Assembly (NCBI GenBank): GCA_903925745.1
Contig: CAIYGQ010000174.1
Coordinates: forward strand, 1 to 64,000
Length of the DNA stretch: 64,000 bases
Direction: 5' to 3'
Origin: an uncultured Actinomycetes bacterium
GTDB taxonomy: Bacteria; Actinomycetota; Acidimicrobiia; Acidimicrobiales; Microtrichaceae
Part shown: in pieces, positions 33,691-42,464 of the stretch
Position numbering within the stretch: the stretch's first letter is position 1
Layout: every line of letters starts with the position of its first letter
Notes under the pieces: model-generated
Seen by the model: only the letters and a program-made list of their open reading frames with translations
Database searches by the model: none
Told to the model about the DNA's origin: nothing
Made by a program: the position numbers and the translations under genes

Positions 33691-35907
33691 TCAGCCGCCG
33701 GGAGACGGCCCGCTGGAGGGGGGCGCGGACGTCGACGGAGTCGTCGGACGGGGCGCCGTCGTGGAGGACCGGGGCACGGTCGTCGACGAGCGGGGGACCG
33801 AGGTCGACGAGGCCGACGGTGAGGTCGTGGAGCTCGCCGAGGAGCCGGACGACCCCTGCGAGGACGACCGGCGCGTCGAGCGACTGGGCGAGTACTCCGA
33901 GTTCAGGACCTTGTCGCCGTAGTCGACCTGGGCGAATTCGCAGTCGTCCTCGTCGGAGGTGGCCTGCGACATGAACGACCGCCACATCCGGGCCGGCGTG
34001 GCTCCGCCGGACATCTGGCCCCCGCTCGAGGTCGTCATCTCCCTGGGTTGTTCGTAGCCCATCCAGACGACGGCGGTCAGGTCGCAGGTGTACCCGGCGA
34101 ACCAGGCGTCCTCGGCATTGTCGGTGGTTCCCGTCTTCCCGGCGGCCGGTGATCCGAACGAGGCGTTCCGGCCAGTGCCCCGGGAGATGACCCCGGTCAG
34201 CACCGAGGTGACCGTGTCGGCGACGTCGGGGGCGATCACCTGCTGGCGCGGGACGTCGACGGCCGCATCGAACACGACGTTGCCGTCGGAGTCCTCGATG
34301 CGCTCGATGATGTAGGGGTCGATCCGGACGCCGTGCCGGGAGAAGGTGGAGTACGCCGAGGTCATGTCGAGCACCGACACCCCGACGGCACCGAGGACGA
34401 GCGAGTAGACCGGGTCGAGTTCGGCAGTGACCCCGAGCCGGTTGGCCATGCTCGCCAGCCGCTCGGGGCCGATCTGGTCGACCATCCCGGCGTAGACGGT
34501 GTTCGTGGACTGCCAGGTGGCCTGCTCGACGGTCTCGACGCCGCGGTCGGCCCGGTCGTAGTTCGCCGGCAGCCACGGGGATCCGTCCTGTTCGGTGACA
34601 CCGGGGAACTGGGTCGTGGGTGGCGCCTCGTAGCGGGAGTCGACCGAGAAGCCGTCCTCGATGAACGCCGCGAGCGCAATGGGCTTGAACGTCGATCCGG
34701 GTGAACGTCCAGCGCCCCCTCCCTCGGCCCCGAGCGCCAGGTTCACCTGCTGGGACTGGTAGTCCCGGCCCGCCACCATGGCGACGACCCGACCGTCCGC
34801 ATCGACCGACACGAGGGACCCGAGCGGGCCGTCGGGCTGGTTGACGGTGCCGTTGACCGACTCGACCGCCGCCTCCTGGATGTCGGGATCGAAGGTGGTG
34901 TACACCCGGAAGCCCCGGGTCTCGGCCCCCGGCCCGAACCGTTCCCGGAGCTGGGTCCGCACCAGGTCCACCCAGTACTCCGAACCGATGTCCTCGTAGC
35001 GGACCGGACCGAAGTCGGTGGTGTCCTCCTCCCGGGGGAGGATCGTGGCGGGCTGGACGGATCCGTCCTGGCGGATCAGGGGCTGGGTCGTCCAGGGCAA
35101 CGACGCCACGGCGTCCGCCTCGGCCTGGGTGATGTAGCCCTCCTCGACCATGGCCACCAGCACGGTGTCCCGCCGCTGGGTGGCGACGTCGGGCGCCTGG
35201 GTCGCGTCCGCCGTCTCCGGGGATCGGATCAGCCCGGCCAGGTAGCTCGACTGGGCCAGGTCGAGATCCTCGGCGTTCACGCCGAAGTAGGCCCGGGCGG
35301 CGGCCTCCACGCCGTAGGCGCCCCGGCCGAAGTACACCTCGTTCAGGTACCGGGTCAGGATCTCGCGCTTGTCGAACTCGCGCTCGAGCTTGATCGCCAG
35401 GACCGCCTCGCGGAGCTTCCGGTCGATCGTCCGGTCGGATGTCAGGTAGACGTTCTTCACGTACTGCTGGGTGATGGTCGACCCGCCCTGCAGCGACTCG
35501 CTCCCGCCGATCAGGTCCATGTAGATCGCCCGGCCGATGCCGAGCGGGTCGACCCCGTTGTGGTCGAAGAACTTGCGATCCTCGGCCGACAGGACGGCCT
35601 GGACCAGCACGGGCGGGAGCTGCTCGTAGTCGACGAGCACCCGTTCCTCCTCGGTCCGCAGCCGGGCCATCGCCGTGTCGAAGCCGCACTGGCCCGCGGC
35701 CACCGTGGTGTCGCACACGAACGAGGTCTCGACCGGCCGCCGCTCTGGGGGCAGCTTCAGGGTGTTGAGTGCGGTCCAGAGGCCGCCGATGGCGGCCACC
35801 CCGAGCACGAGCGCCCCGAAGAACACGAACCGGAGTCGCCAGAGGATGCTCCGGCGTCCGGGGCCGTCGACGGGATCGGTCTCAGGGGCGGCGGTCGGTG
35901 AGGTCAC
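33691..35907 (-). CDS. Bifunctional class A penicillin-binding protein (PonA1-like)
   Basis: Polymerises and cross-links peptidoglycan. 738 residues: an N-terminal membrane anchor (~22-44), a GT51 glycosyltransferase with SAEDRKFFDHNGVD and GGSTITQQYVKN, and a transpeptidase with SPGSTFKP (SxxK), QSTNTVYA (SxN) and AGKTGTT (KTG). A Ser/Thr/Pro-rich tail of ~80 residues follows, with no PASTA domain. The DUF5318 gene immediately upstream mirrors mycobacterial Rv0049 beside ponA1 (recalled order), supporting PonA1 kinship. Confidence 0.94.
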   Translation of the reverse strand: MTSPTAAPETDPVDGPGRRSILWRLRFVFFGALVLGVAAIGGLWTALNTLKLPPERRPVETSFVCDTTVAAGQCGFDTAMARLRTEEERVLVDYEQLPPVLVQAVLSAEDRKFFDHNGVDPLGIGRAIYMDLIGGSESLQGGSTITQQYVKNVYLTSDRTIDRKLREAVLAIKLEREFDKREILTRYLNEVYFGRGAYGVEAAARAYFGVNAEDLDLAQSSYLAGLIRSPETADATQAPDVATQRRDTVLVAMVEEGYITQAEADAVASLPWTTQPLIRQDGSVQPATILPREEDTTDFGPVRYEDIGSEYWVDLVRTQLRERFGPGAETRGFRVYTTFDPDIQEAAVESVNGTVNQPDGPLGSLVSVDADGRVVAMVAGRDYQSQQVNLALGAEGGGAGRSPGSTFKPIALAAFIEDGFSVDSRYEAPPTTQFPGVTEQDGSPWLPANYDRADRGVETVEQATWQSTNTVYAGMVDQIGPERLASMANRLGVTAELDPVYSLVLGAVGVSVLDMTSAYSTFSRHGVRIDPYIIERIEDSDGNVVFDAAVDVPRQQVIAPDVADTVTSVLTGVISRGTGRNASFGSPAAGKTGTTDNAEDAWFAGYTCDLTAVVWMGYEQPREMTTSSGGQMSGGATPARMWRSFMSQATSDEDDCEFAQVDYGDKVLNSEYSPSRSTRRSSSQGSSGSSASSTTSPSASSTSVPRSSTTVPRSSTTAPRPTTPSTSAPPSSGPSPGG

Positions 35908-36079
35908 GGAGGTCAGGTTCGACGAGTGGATGTCCGCAGCACCCGGTGCATCGCCCGGAGCGGTCGTTGGCGGGGACCGGCGGCTGGACCGCCCGATCCC
36001 GATGGGGAGAGTCTGCCCGAGCGGCCCGGTCGTGTCCCATCAGGCCGCCGGGTCGGCGCCGCCGGCGCTGCGAGGGAGT

Positions 36080-36520
36080 TCAGCTCCCGCCGGCCGCCGG
36101 ACTGCGGGAACCCGCCGCCGACGGATCCGAGAGTGGCACCACCTCCACCAGGTGGTTCCAGCGGCACGCCAGGCAGACCTCCACGGTGTAGCAGCGCAGG
36201 CCGGAGCGTCCGGACACCAGCTTGCGGAGCTCCGCCCGGCTCGCCACGGCCCGCCCGCCCGCCGGGAGTCGCGGGCCGAAGACGTACCGGACGATCCGGA
36301 GCTCCGACGCCGAGCAGACGGGGCACGGCGTGGTCGCCCGCTGTGAGTAGTGCTCGGCCACCCGCAGCAGCTCCCGCTGGGCGTCACACACCTCGGCGAG
36401 CGGGAGCTCCCCGGCCCGCACCCGGCGCAGAACCTGTCGACGGGCGAAGCGGTAGTCGACGCTGCCCGGCTCGCGACCCGGTCGACCGTCGGTGTCGGGC
36501 TGGGTGAACGGCACGGCCAC
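36080..36520 (-). CDS. DUF5318 family protein
   Basis: A 146-residue protein matching the actinobacterial DUF5318 pattern: DYRFARRQVLRRVRAGELPLAEVCDAQRELLRVAEHYS, a zinc-ribbon-like pair CPVC and CLAC, and RWNHLVEV near the end. Function is unknown. The start was placed at GTG 36520 (VAVPFTQPD); a second GTG two codons later is equally possible. The ORF-track extension to 36670 crosses the tandem repeat and is not credible. It precedes the PBP gene on the same strand. Confidence 0.8.
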   Translation of the reverse strand: MAVPFTQPDTDGRPGREPGSVDYRFARRQVLRRVRAGELPLAEVCDAQRELLRVAEHYSQRATTPCPVCSASELRIVRYVFGPRLPAGGRAVASRAELRKLVSGRSGLRCYTVEVCLACRWNHLVEVVPLSDPSAAGSRSPAAGGS

Positions 36521-36545
36521 ACGGTACTGCCCCCGCCGCCGACGC

Positions 36546-36625
36546 GACGGGGCGCCGGACCCGCGGCGGGCCGCCCGGGTCGAGGGACGGGGCGCCGGAC
36601 CCGCGGCGGGCCGTCCGGGTCGAGG
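36546..36625. repeat. Two tandem copies of a 40-bp GC-rich unit
   Basis: The unit gacggggcgccggacccgcg...cgagg occupies 36546-36585 and 36586-36625 with one mismatch (c/t at 36574/36614). It fills the space between the divergent DUF5318 and methyltransferase genes and therefore overlaps their promoter region. Confidence 0.9.
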
Positions 36626-36669
36626 GTCGGGGCTGGCGGTCCGCGACGAGCGGCCGCCCACGGGAGACA

Positions 36670-37485
36670 ATGGAGTCGATGGCTCCCCCCACCACCACCG
36701 TCCGCCGGCACCCGTCGGCGGGGAACCTCGACAGCCGCCCCGCGCTCGTCGCCCAGGACGCGACGCCGGAGCCCCTCCCCCCGATCAGCTTCCCCCACGG
36801 CACCGAGCTCAGCGGCGACCTGGTGCAGTTCGGCCCGGACCTGGACCACGAGCAACTCAACCGGCTGATCGGCTCCGTCGAGGGTCGTCGGGTGCTCGAC
36901 CTGGGGTGCGGTACCGGCGCGGCCGCGATCGCACTGGCGCGGCGGGGTGCCCGGGTGATCGCAGTGGAGTCCTCGACGGCCCGACTGGCTCAGGCCCGGG
37001 CGGCGGCGGAACGAGCGGAGGTCCGCATCGAGTTCCACCACAGCGACCTCGCCGACCTGGCGTTCCTCCGGGCCGACGCCGTGGACCTGGTGGTGTCGGT
37101 CTACGCGCTGGCCGGGGTGCAGGACCTGAGTCGTGTGGTCCGGCAGGTCCACCGGGTGCTCACGCCCGAGTCGCCCCTGCTGCTCTCGCTCCCCCACCCG
37201 TTCGCCACGATGCTCGAGGACGACGACACCGAACAGCAGCCCCCGACACTGACCCGGACGGCCTGGAGTGCTGCGCCCGTCGCGTGGAGGGCGGGCGCCG
37301 ACGAAGGGGTCGTGCACCCGCACTCGTTCAGCGAGTTGTTCACCACCCTGACCAGGGCGAGCTTCCGGGTCGACACCGTCCTGGAACCACCGGCCGAGCC
37401 CGGAGGATCCAGCCTCCACCGGTCCTCGCTCAGCGAGTGGGTCCCCGAGACACTCGTCGTGCGCGCCCGCAAGCTCGGCATCTGA
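36670..37485 (+). CDS. Class I SAM-dependent methyltransferase
   Basis: 271 residues. Motif I VLDLGCGTGAAAIALARRGARVIAVE (about 75-100) and the motif II-III region DAVDLVVSVYALAGVQDLSRVVRQVHRVLTP show a UbiE/Methyltransf_11-type fold. The substrate is unknown. ATG 36670 and ATG 36679 are alternative starts. It converges on the uspA-like gene with 9 bp between the stops. Confidence 0.86.
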   Translation: MESMAPPTTTVRRHPSAGNLDSRPALVAQDATPEPLPPISFPHGTELSGDLVQFGPDLDHEQLNRLIGSVEGRRVLDLGCGTGAAAIALARRGARVIAVESSTARLAQARAAAERAEVRIEFHHSDLADLAFLRADAVDLVVSVYALAGVQDLSRVVRQVHRVLTPESPLLLSLPHPFATMLEDDDTEQQPPTLTRTAWSAAPVAWRAGADEGVVHPHSFSELFTTLTRASFRVDTVLEPPAEPGGSSLHRSSLSEWVPETLVVRARKLGI

Positions 37486-37494
37486 CCTGCGGCG

Positions 37495-37926
37495 TCAGTC
37501 CCGACCGCGGACCACGACGACCGGGCAGTGGGCGTGGTTCACGCAGTAGGTCGTGACCGAGCCGAGCAGCAACCCGACGAACCCGCCGTGGCCGCGGGAA
37601 CCGACGACGAGCAGGTCGGCGTCCTCGGACAGCGCGATCAGCCGTTCCCCCGGATGCCCCTCGAGCGACTCGACCGACACGTCGAGCCCGTCCAACAGCC
37701 CAGCCGAGGACGTGGCGTCGACCGCCGCTCCGAGCATCGTCTCGGAGGCCGCCCTGAGGTCGTCGGGGTCGGGTGCGGCGACCTCGTAGCCGGTGCTCAT
37801 CAGCGGCGTCGTGAAGGCGCCGACGACCCGGATCGACGCGCCCCGCAGTCGCGCCTCCGCCGCCGCCCACCGCAGCGCCTCGAGTGAGTGCTCCGAGCCG
37901 TCCACTCCCACCACGATCCCGGCCAT
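37495..37926 (-). CDS. Universal stress protein (UspA family)
   Basis: 143 residues from ATG 37926, preceded by GGAGG. A single Usp domain: IVVGVDGSEHSLEALRWAAAEA at the start and the ATP-binding GSRGHGGFVGLLLGSVT near the end, so it is of the ATP-binding subclass. The ATG overlaps the stop of the upstream CCA-adding enzyme by one base (TGATG), so the two are coupled. Confidence 0.92.
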   Translation of the reverse strand: MAGIVVGVDGSEHSLEALRWAAAEARLRGASIRVVGAFTTPLMSTGYEVAAPDPDDLRAASETMLGAAVDATSSAGLLDGLDVSVESLEGHPGERLIALSEDADLLVVGSRGHGGFVGLLLGSVTTYCVNHAHCPVVVVRGRD

Positions 37927-39407
37927 CAGGTCCTCCTGTCCGTGTCCTCGGCCCCGTGGGCCCCGTACCACTCGTCCAGGTCGGCGAGTGCCGTGTCCCG
38001 GTCGACCGGTCCCCGCTCGAGTCGGAGTTCGAGCAGGTGCGCGAGCGCCCGCCCGACGACCGGTCCCGGGCCGATGCCCAGGTGCTCCATCACGTCGGCG
38101 CCGTCCAGGTCCGGACGGATCGAACGCACGGCCTCGGCCTCCTGGAGGTCGGCGATCCGCTGTTCGAGTTCGTCGATCCGGCGCCCGAGCGCCGCCGCCT
38201 TGCGCTGGTTGCGGGTCGTGCAGTCCGCACGAGTGAGGGCGATCAGGTCGTCGAGCAGCGGGCCGGCATCACGCACGAAGCGCCGGACCGCGGAGTCGCT
38301 CCACCCCATCTGGTACGTGTGGAACCGCAGGTGGAGGTACACGAGCTGCGTCACGTCGTCGACCATCTGGCGGGAGAAGCGCAGCGCCTTCATCCGGTCG
38401 CGGGTCATGCGGGCACCAACGACCTCGTGGTGGTGGAACGACACCCCCTTCGGTCCGACCGACCGGGTCTTCGGCTTGCCGAGGTCGTGGAACAGGGCCG
38501 CCAACCGCACCCGGAGCCGACGCTCGGACTGGGCCACCACGGCGATCGTGTGGGTGAGCACGTCCTTGTGACGGTGGATCGGGTCCTGTTCGAGCCGCAT
38601 GTCGGGCAGCTCCGGCAGGAACGTCGCCGCCAGGCCCGTGTCGCCGACGAACCACAGGCCTGCGGTGGGATCGGGGACGACCACCAGCTTGCAGAGCTCG
38701 TCCCGGATCCGTTCGGCCGACACGATCTCCATGCGGTCCAGGCCGGCGCGCACCGCCTCGACCAGGTCCTCGGTGGGCCGCAGCCCGAACCGGGCGATGA
38801 ACCGGGCGGCCCGAAGCATCCGCAGCGGATCGTCGGCGAAGGACTCCTCCGGCGACAGCGGCGTGCGCAGGACCCCTGCGTGCAGGTCGGCCAACCCGTC
38901 GTAGGGGTCGATCAGTGTCGGATCGGGGCTGGTCACCTCCAGCGCCATGGCGTTGACGGTGAAGTCGCGGCGGCTCAGGTCGTCGAGCACGTCGGTGCTG
39001 AACGCGACCTCGGGCTTGCGGCTGTCCGGACGGTAGGCCTCGGCGCGGTGGGTCGTGATCTCGATGTGGCGGTCCCCGAGCCGGACCCCGATGGTCCCGA
39101 ACCGCTCGCCGGTGGTCCACAGGGCGTCGACGACGGGGCCGACCAGCTCCTTGATCCGTTCGGGTCGGGCGTCGGTGGTCAGGTCGACGTCGTGCCAGCC
39201 CGCCGCGACGGACTCGGGGGAACCCGGCCCGGCGTCCACGACCGTTGGTTCCGGGGAATCCGCCCCGGCGACCCCGCCGGTCCCGTCGTCGGCGAACAGG
39301 TCGCGGACGCTCCCGCCGACCAGGTACAGACGGTGGCCGGCGGCGCCGACGACCTCGGTCAGCGGTGCGACCTGCTCGATCAGACGTCGCACGCGCTCGG
39401 GACCCAC
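37926..39407 (-). CDS. CCA tRNA nucleotidyltransferase / poly(A) polymerase family
   Basis: 493 residues from GTG 39407. The class II nucleotidyltransferase head has LVGGSVRD and HDVDLTTDA, the RRDFTVNAMA motif, RMLRAARFIARFGL, and a C-terminal HD domain (HKDVLTHT ... LAALFHDLGKPKT). It adds or repairs tRNA 3' CCA; tRNA-Ile in this window lacks an encoded CCA. An extra ~30 residues rich in Gly/Ala/Pro separate GGSVRD from DVDLTTDA, where homologues have a short turn. The gene matches mycobacterial pcnA in position. Confidence 0.93.
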   Translation of the reverse strand: MGPERVRRLIEQVAPLTEVVGAAGHRLYLVGGSVRDLFADDGTGGVAGADSPEPTVVDAGPGSPESVAAGWHDVDLTTDARPERIKELVGPVVDALWTTGERFGTIGVRLGDRHIEITTHRAEAYRPDSRKPEVAFSTDVLDDLSRRDFTVNAMALEVTSPDPTLIDPYDGLADLHAGVLRTPLSPEESFADDPLRMLRAARFIARFGLRPTEDLVEAVRAGLDRMEIVSAERIRDELCKLVVVPDPTAGLWFVGDTGLAATFLPELPDMRLEQDPIHRHKDVLTHTIAVVAQSERRLRVRLAALFHDLGKPKTRSVGPKGVSFHHHEVVGARMTRDRMKALRFSRQMVDDVTQLVYLHLRFHTYQMGWSDSAVRRFVRDAGPLLDDLIALTRADCTTRNQRKAAALGRRIDELEQRIADLQEAEAVRSIRPDLDGADVMEHLGIGPGPVVGRALAHLLELRLERGPVDRDTALADLDEWYGAHGAEDTDRRT

Positions 39408-39552
39408 GGCCGCAGCGTACCGGCGGGCGGGCGCAGCGGACTCCAGCGACCGTGGTGCCGGGCGCGGCCCGCGGCACCCGGGGCCACGACGGAGCGTCCA
39501 CCGGCCCGTACGCTCTGGGGTCGACGCCGCCCCCGGCGCCACGCGAGACACC

Positions 39553-40287
39553 ATGACCTCCAGAGCCGCCACCTCCCGAGCCACCCTGTCGGTGGGCCGC
39601 GACCGATACCGGATCGGTCCGTGGCACGCCGACGCTTCGATCGCGTACCTGGCGCTCACGCCCGACACCGTCCGCGTCAGCGATGACAGCCTGCGCTCCT
39701 GTGTGGACCGGCTCGTCGCCGCCGGGTACACGTCGGTGATCACCTCGGCGCTCCATCCGGACGAGACCGGTCCGTTCGCCCGGCTCGGATTCGAGGAGTT
39801 CGACCGGCTGCGCGTCCTGGCCGTCGACCTGGACCGGATCCGACCGACGCGACCGGCGATTCCCCAGGGGGTGCGGCTCCGACGGGCCCACCGGCGCGAC
39901 CGCGTCGCCGCCCTCACCGTCGACCACGCCGCCTTCCCCGAGTTCTGGCGACTCGACGCCGAGTCCATGCGGGACGCGGAGTCCGCGACCCCGGCGGTCC
40001 GGTTCCGGGTGGCCGACGCCGGCGGGCGGATCGTGGCCTATGCGATCACCGGACGGAGTGGACCCCAGGGCTTCCTGCAGCGACTGGCGACGGATCCATC
40101 CGTCGCCGGCCGGGGCCTGGCGACCGCGCTCGTCCACGACGCGGTCAGGTGGGCGTCACGCCACCGGTGCCGTCGACTGCTCGTCAACACGCAGGTCGAC
40201 AACGAGCGGGCGCTGCGGCTCTACCGGCACCTGGGCTTCGAGCTCACCCCCAGCGACCTGGTCGTCCTGACGAGACGGCTGCGGTGA
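39553..40287 (+). CDS. GNAT-family N-acetyltransferase
   Basis: 244 residues from ATG 39553. The C-terminal GNAT domain shows motif A, LQRLATDPSVAGRGLATALVHDAV (acetyl-CoA-binding RGLAT), and motif B, NTQVDNERALRLYRHLGFEL. The N-terminal ~110 residues resemble a degenerate second GNAT half. The acceptor is unknown. Its stop overlaps the next gene (GTGA). In mycobacteria a Nudix gene (mutT4) occupies this position. Confidence 0.85.
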   Translation: MTSRAATSRATLSVGRDRYRIGPWHADASIAYLALTPDTVRVSDDSLRSCVDRLVAAGYTSVITSALHPDETGPFARLGFEEFDRLRVLAVDLDRIRPTRPAIPQGVRLRRAHRRDRVAALTVDHAAFPEFWRLDAESMRDAESATPAVRFRVADAGGRIVAYAITGRSGPQGFLQRLATDPSVAGRGLATALVHDAVRWASRHRCRRLLVNTQVDNERALRLYRHLGFELTPSDLVVLTRRLR

Positions 40288-42464
40288 CCCCGTCACCCCG
40301 GTGGTGGGCGACGGCCGTCGCCGTGATGGTCGCCGTCACGTCCCTGGTCGCAGCGGGGACGGTCTCGGACCACGTCGGGGCCTCCCCGTCCCCGGCGACC
40401 ACGACGGCCCAGGGTGGCGACGAGGACGGCCCGGCCCGGGTGCCGCTCGACCTCTCCTTCGTCAGTCCCTTCGTCTCCCCGCAGGGCGCCTTCGAGCTGC
40501 GGTTCGCCCCCACCATCGCCGTGCCGACCGACGCGACGATGGAGGTCCGGATCCATCGTCGACTGAGCAGCGGCTCCGGCCTGCGCGCCGCCGTCGCCCG
40601 CGTCGCCGAGGGTGGATCACCGGGATCGGTGCTGGCGGGCCCCATCCGCATCCCCCCGGCGCTGCTCGGCAACCCCGCCGCCGGGTGGACGGTGCGCCTG
40701 GAGGTGTCGAACTCGACGAACACCCCCGCGCCGGCGGTGTTCGTCCCCGACGACGGCATCCACCCCGTCACGGTCGACCTGATCGACGGCCGCGGGTCGA
40801 CCATCTGGGAACGGACCGTGTTCATGGTTCGGCCACCGGAGAACCCACCGGTCGACCGGACGGGCGCGCCGGCTCGGACCACGGTCACCATGGCACTCGG
40901 CCTCGACGGGCCGCCGGCCCTCGGTCCCGAAGGTGAGGCGGTGATCGGCGACGACCTCCTGTCGACCCTCGGTGACGTGGCGGGCCTGCTGGAGGCGGTC
41001 CCCGAGGCACCCCTGTCGCTCGCCATCAGCCCGAACCTCCTCTCGGGCTCCAGCCGATCGGGCACCGTCACCGCGACCGACCTGACCTCGGCGCTGCAAC
41101 GACCCGGGCTCGCCGCCCGGACGCTCCGACGCACCGACGTCCCCCTCGACGTCGGTGGGATCATCAACGCCAACGGACTCGACGTGATCCAGGACGAGCT
41201 CACCATCGGCAGCAGGGTGGTCGAGACCGAGACGCTCCGCCCCCCCATCGACCACACCTGGCTACTCGACGACACGGTCACGCGCGAGTCGCTGCCCGCA
41301 CTGGCGGCACTCGGCACCCGCCGGGTCGTGCTGCCGGCGGATCGGCTCGTCCTCCCCGAGGGCACGGACCCCGCCACGGCTCGGAGCCGGACGATGGTCC
41401 TGGGGGGCGATGGTCCCGACACGTCGGAGAACCCGTCGGACGGACTGCTGACCGTCGTGGCCGACGACCCCATCCTGGGGCTCGCCACGCTGGATCCGGA
41501 TGCCGATCCGGGCACGGTCGCCAACCGGGTCAGCACCGAGCTGAGTGCGGACTGGTTCACTGCGGTCGGCGAGGGTCCCGATTCCTTCCCGGGCCCGCAG
41601 TCGGTGCTCTTCGTCCCACCGCAACTCGACCCGGCGGTGCTGCTCGCGCTCATCCCGGCGCTCACCGGCGCCGGTCCCCTGTTCGCCGACGCCGAGGCCC
41701 CGCCTCCACCGGCCGGTCCCGTCGAGGGCGACTACCTGACCGCGTCGCTGGCCCCGCGCACCCCCCAGGACCAGGCCGCGGCGATCGCCGAGTACCGGGC
41801 CTCCCGCACCACGGTCGTCGGCGTCCGCAGCGTGGTGGGACCCGTCGAGGGACAGGTCCGGACGTGGGACCTGGTGAACGCCCAGACGATGACCCGGGGG
41901 CTGGACCCGGGACTCCGGCGGGCCTCCCACGACGCGATCGAGGTCGGGTCACGAACGCTGCTCGACCAGATCGAGGCGCCACCGGAGCGCAAGGTGGTGC
42001 TGACCAGCCGGGACGCCACCATCCCGCTCCGGTTCCGCAACGGGCTCGACTATCCGGTCGACGTCGGCCTGCGCGTCAGGAGCAGCCGACTCGAGCTGCC
42101 GGACGGTGAGCGACGCGTCGTCCGACTCGTGCCCGGTGACAACCTGGTCGACCTGCGGGTCACCGTCCGGGCGCCGGGCGAGTCGGTCGTCAGGGTCGAC
42201 GTGACCTCACCCGACGACTCGGTCGGGATCGACTCGGTGCGCGTCCCGGTCCAGGCATCGACGATCTCCGGTGTCGGCGCCGCCCTGTCGATCGCGTCCC
42301 TCGTCGTCCTGGCGTGGTGGTGGCTGGTGACGGCGCGACGGCGACGCCGCCAGGGTGTCCTCGAGGGAGGCACCCATCCGAGCACCGCCGGATCCGGGGA
42401 CGACCGGGACGAGCCGCCACCACCGCAACGGGTCGGCGACGGTAGCGTCGCAGAAGGTGGATGA
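40284..42464 (+). CDS. DUF6049-like large secreted, membrane-anchored protein
   Basis: 726 residues from GTG 40284. A signal peptide (WWATAVAVMVAVTSLVAAGTV), a long extracellular region with beta-sandwich-like segments, and a C-terminal membrane helix (ISGVGAALSIASLVVLAWWWLVTA) followed by a basic cytoplasmic tail. It corresponds in position and architecture to the mycobacterial gene between mutT4 and mviN (Rv3909, recalled). Function is unknown; the setting suggests the cell envelope. It is coupled to the GNAT gene by GTGA and overlaps the kinase gene by 8 bp. Confidence 0.8.
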   Translation: MTPSPRWWATAVAVMVAVTSLVAAGTVSDHVGASPSPATTTAQGGDEDGPARVPLDLSFVSPFVSPQGAFELRFAPTIAVPTDATMEVRIHRRLSSGSGLRAAVARVAEGGSPGSVLAGPIRIPPALLGNPAAGWTVRLEVSNSTNTPAPAVFVPDDGIHPVTVDLIDGRGSTIWERTVFMVRPPENPPVDRTGAPARTTVTMALGLDGPPALGPEGEAVIGDDLLSTLGDVAGLLEAVPEAPLSLAISPNLLSGSSRSGTVTATDLTSALQRPGLAARTLRRTDVPLDVGGIINANGLDVIQDELTIGSRVVETETLRPPIDHTWLLDDTVTRESLPALAALGTRRVVLPADRLVLPEGTDPATARSRTMVLGGDGPDTSENPSDGLLTVVADDPILGLATLDPDADPGTVANRVSTELSADWFTAVGEGPDSFPGPQSVLFVPPQLDPAVLLALIPALTGAGPLFADAEAPPPPAGPVEGDYLTASLAPRTPQDQAAAIAEYRASRTTVVGVRSVVGPVEGQVRTWDLVNAQTMTRGLDPGLRRASHDAIEVGSRTLLDQIEAPPERKVVLTSRDATIPLRFRNGLDYPVDVGLRVRSSRLELPDGERRVVRLVPGDNLVDLRVTVRAPGESVVRVDVTSPDDSVGIDSVRVPVQASTISGVGAALSIASLVVLAWWWLVTARRRRRQGVLEGGTHPSTAGSGDDRDEPPPPQRVGDGSVAEGG

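Noticed and set aside
37884-39686. 600-aa plus-strand ORF
   Set aside because: Antisense shadow of the CCA-adding enzyme.
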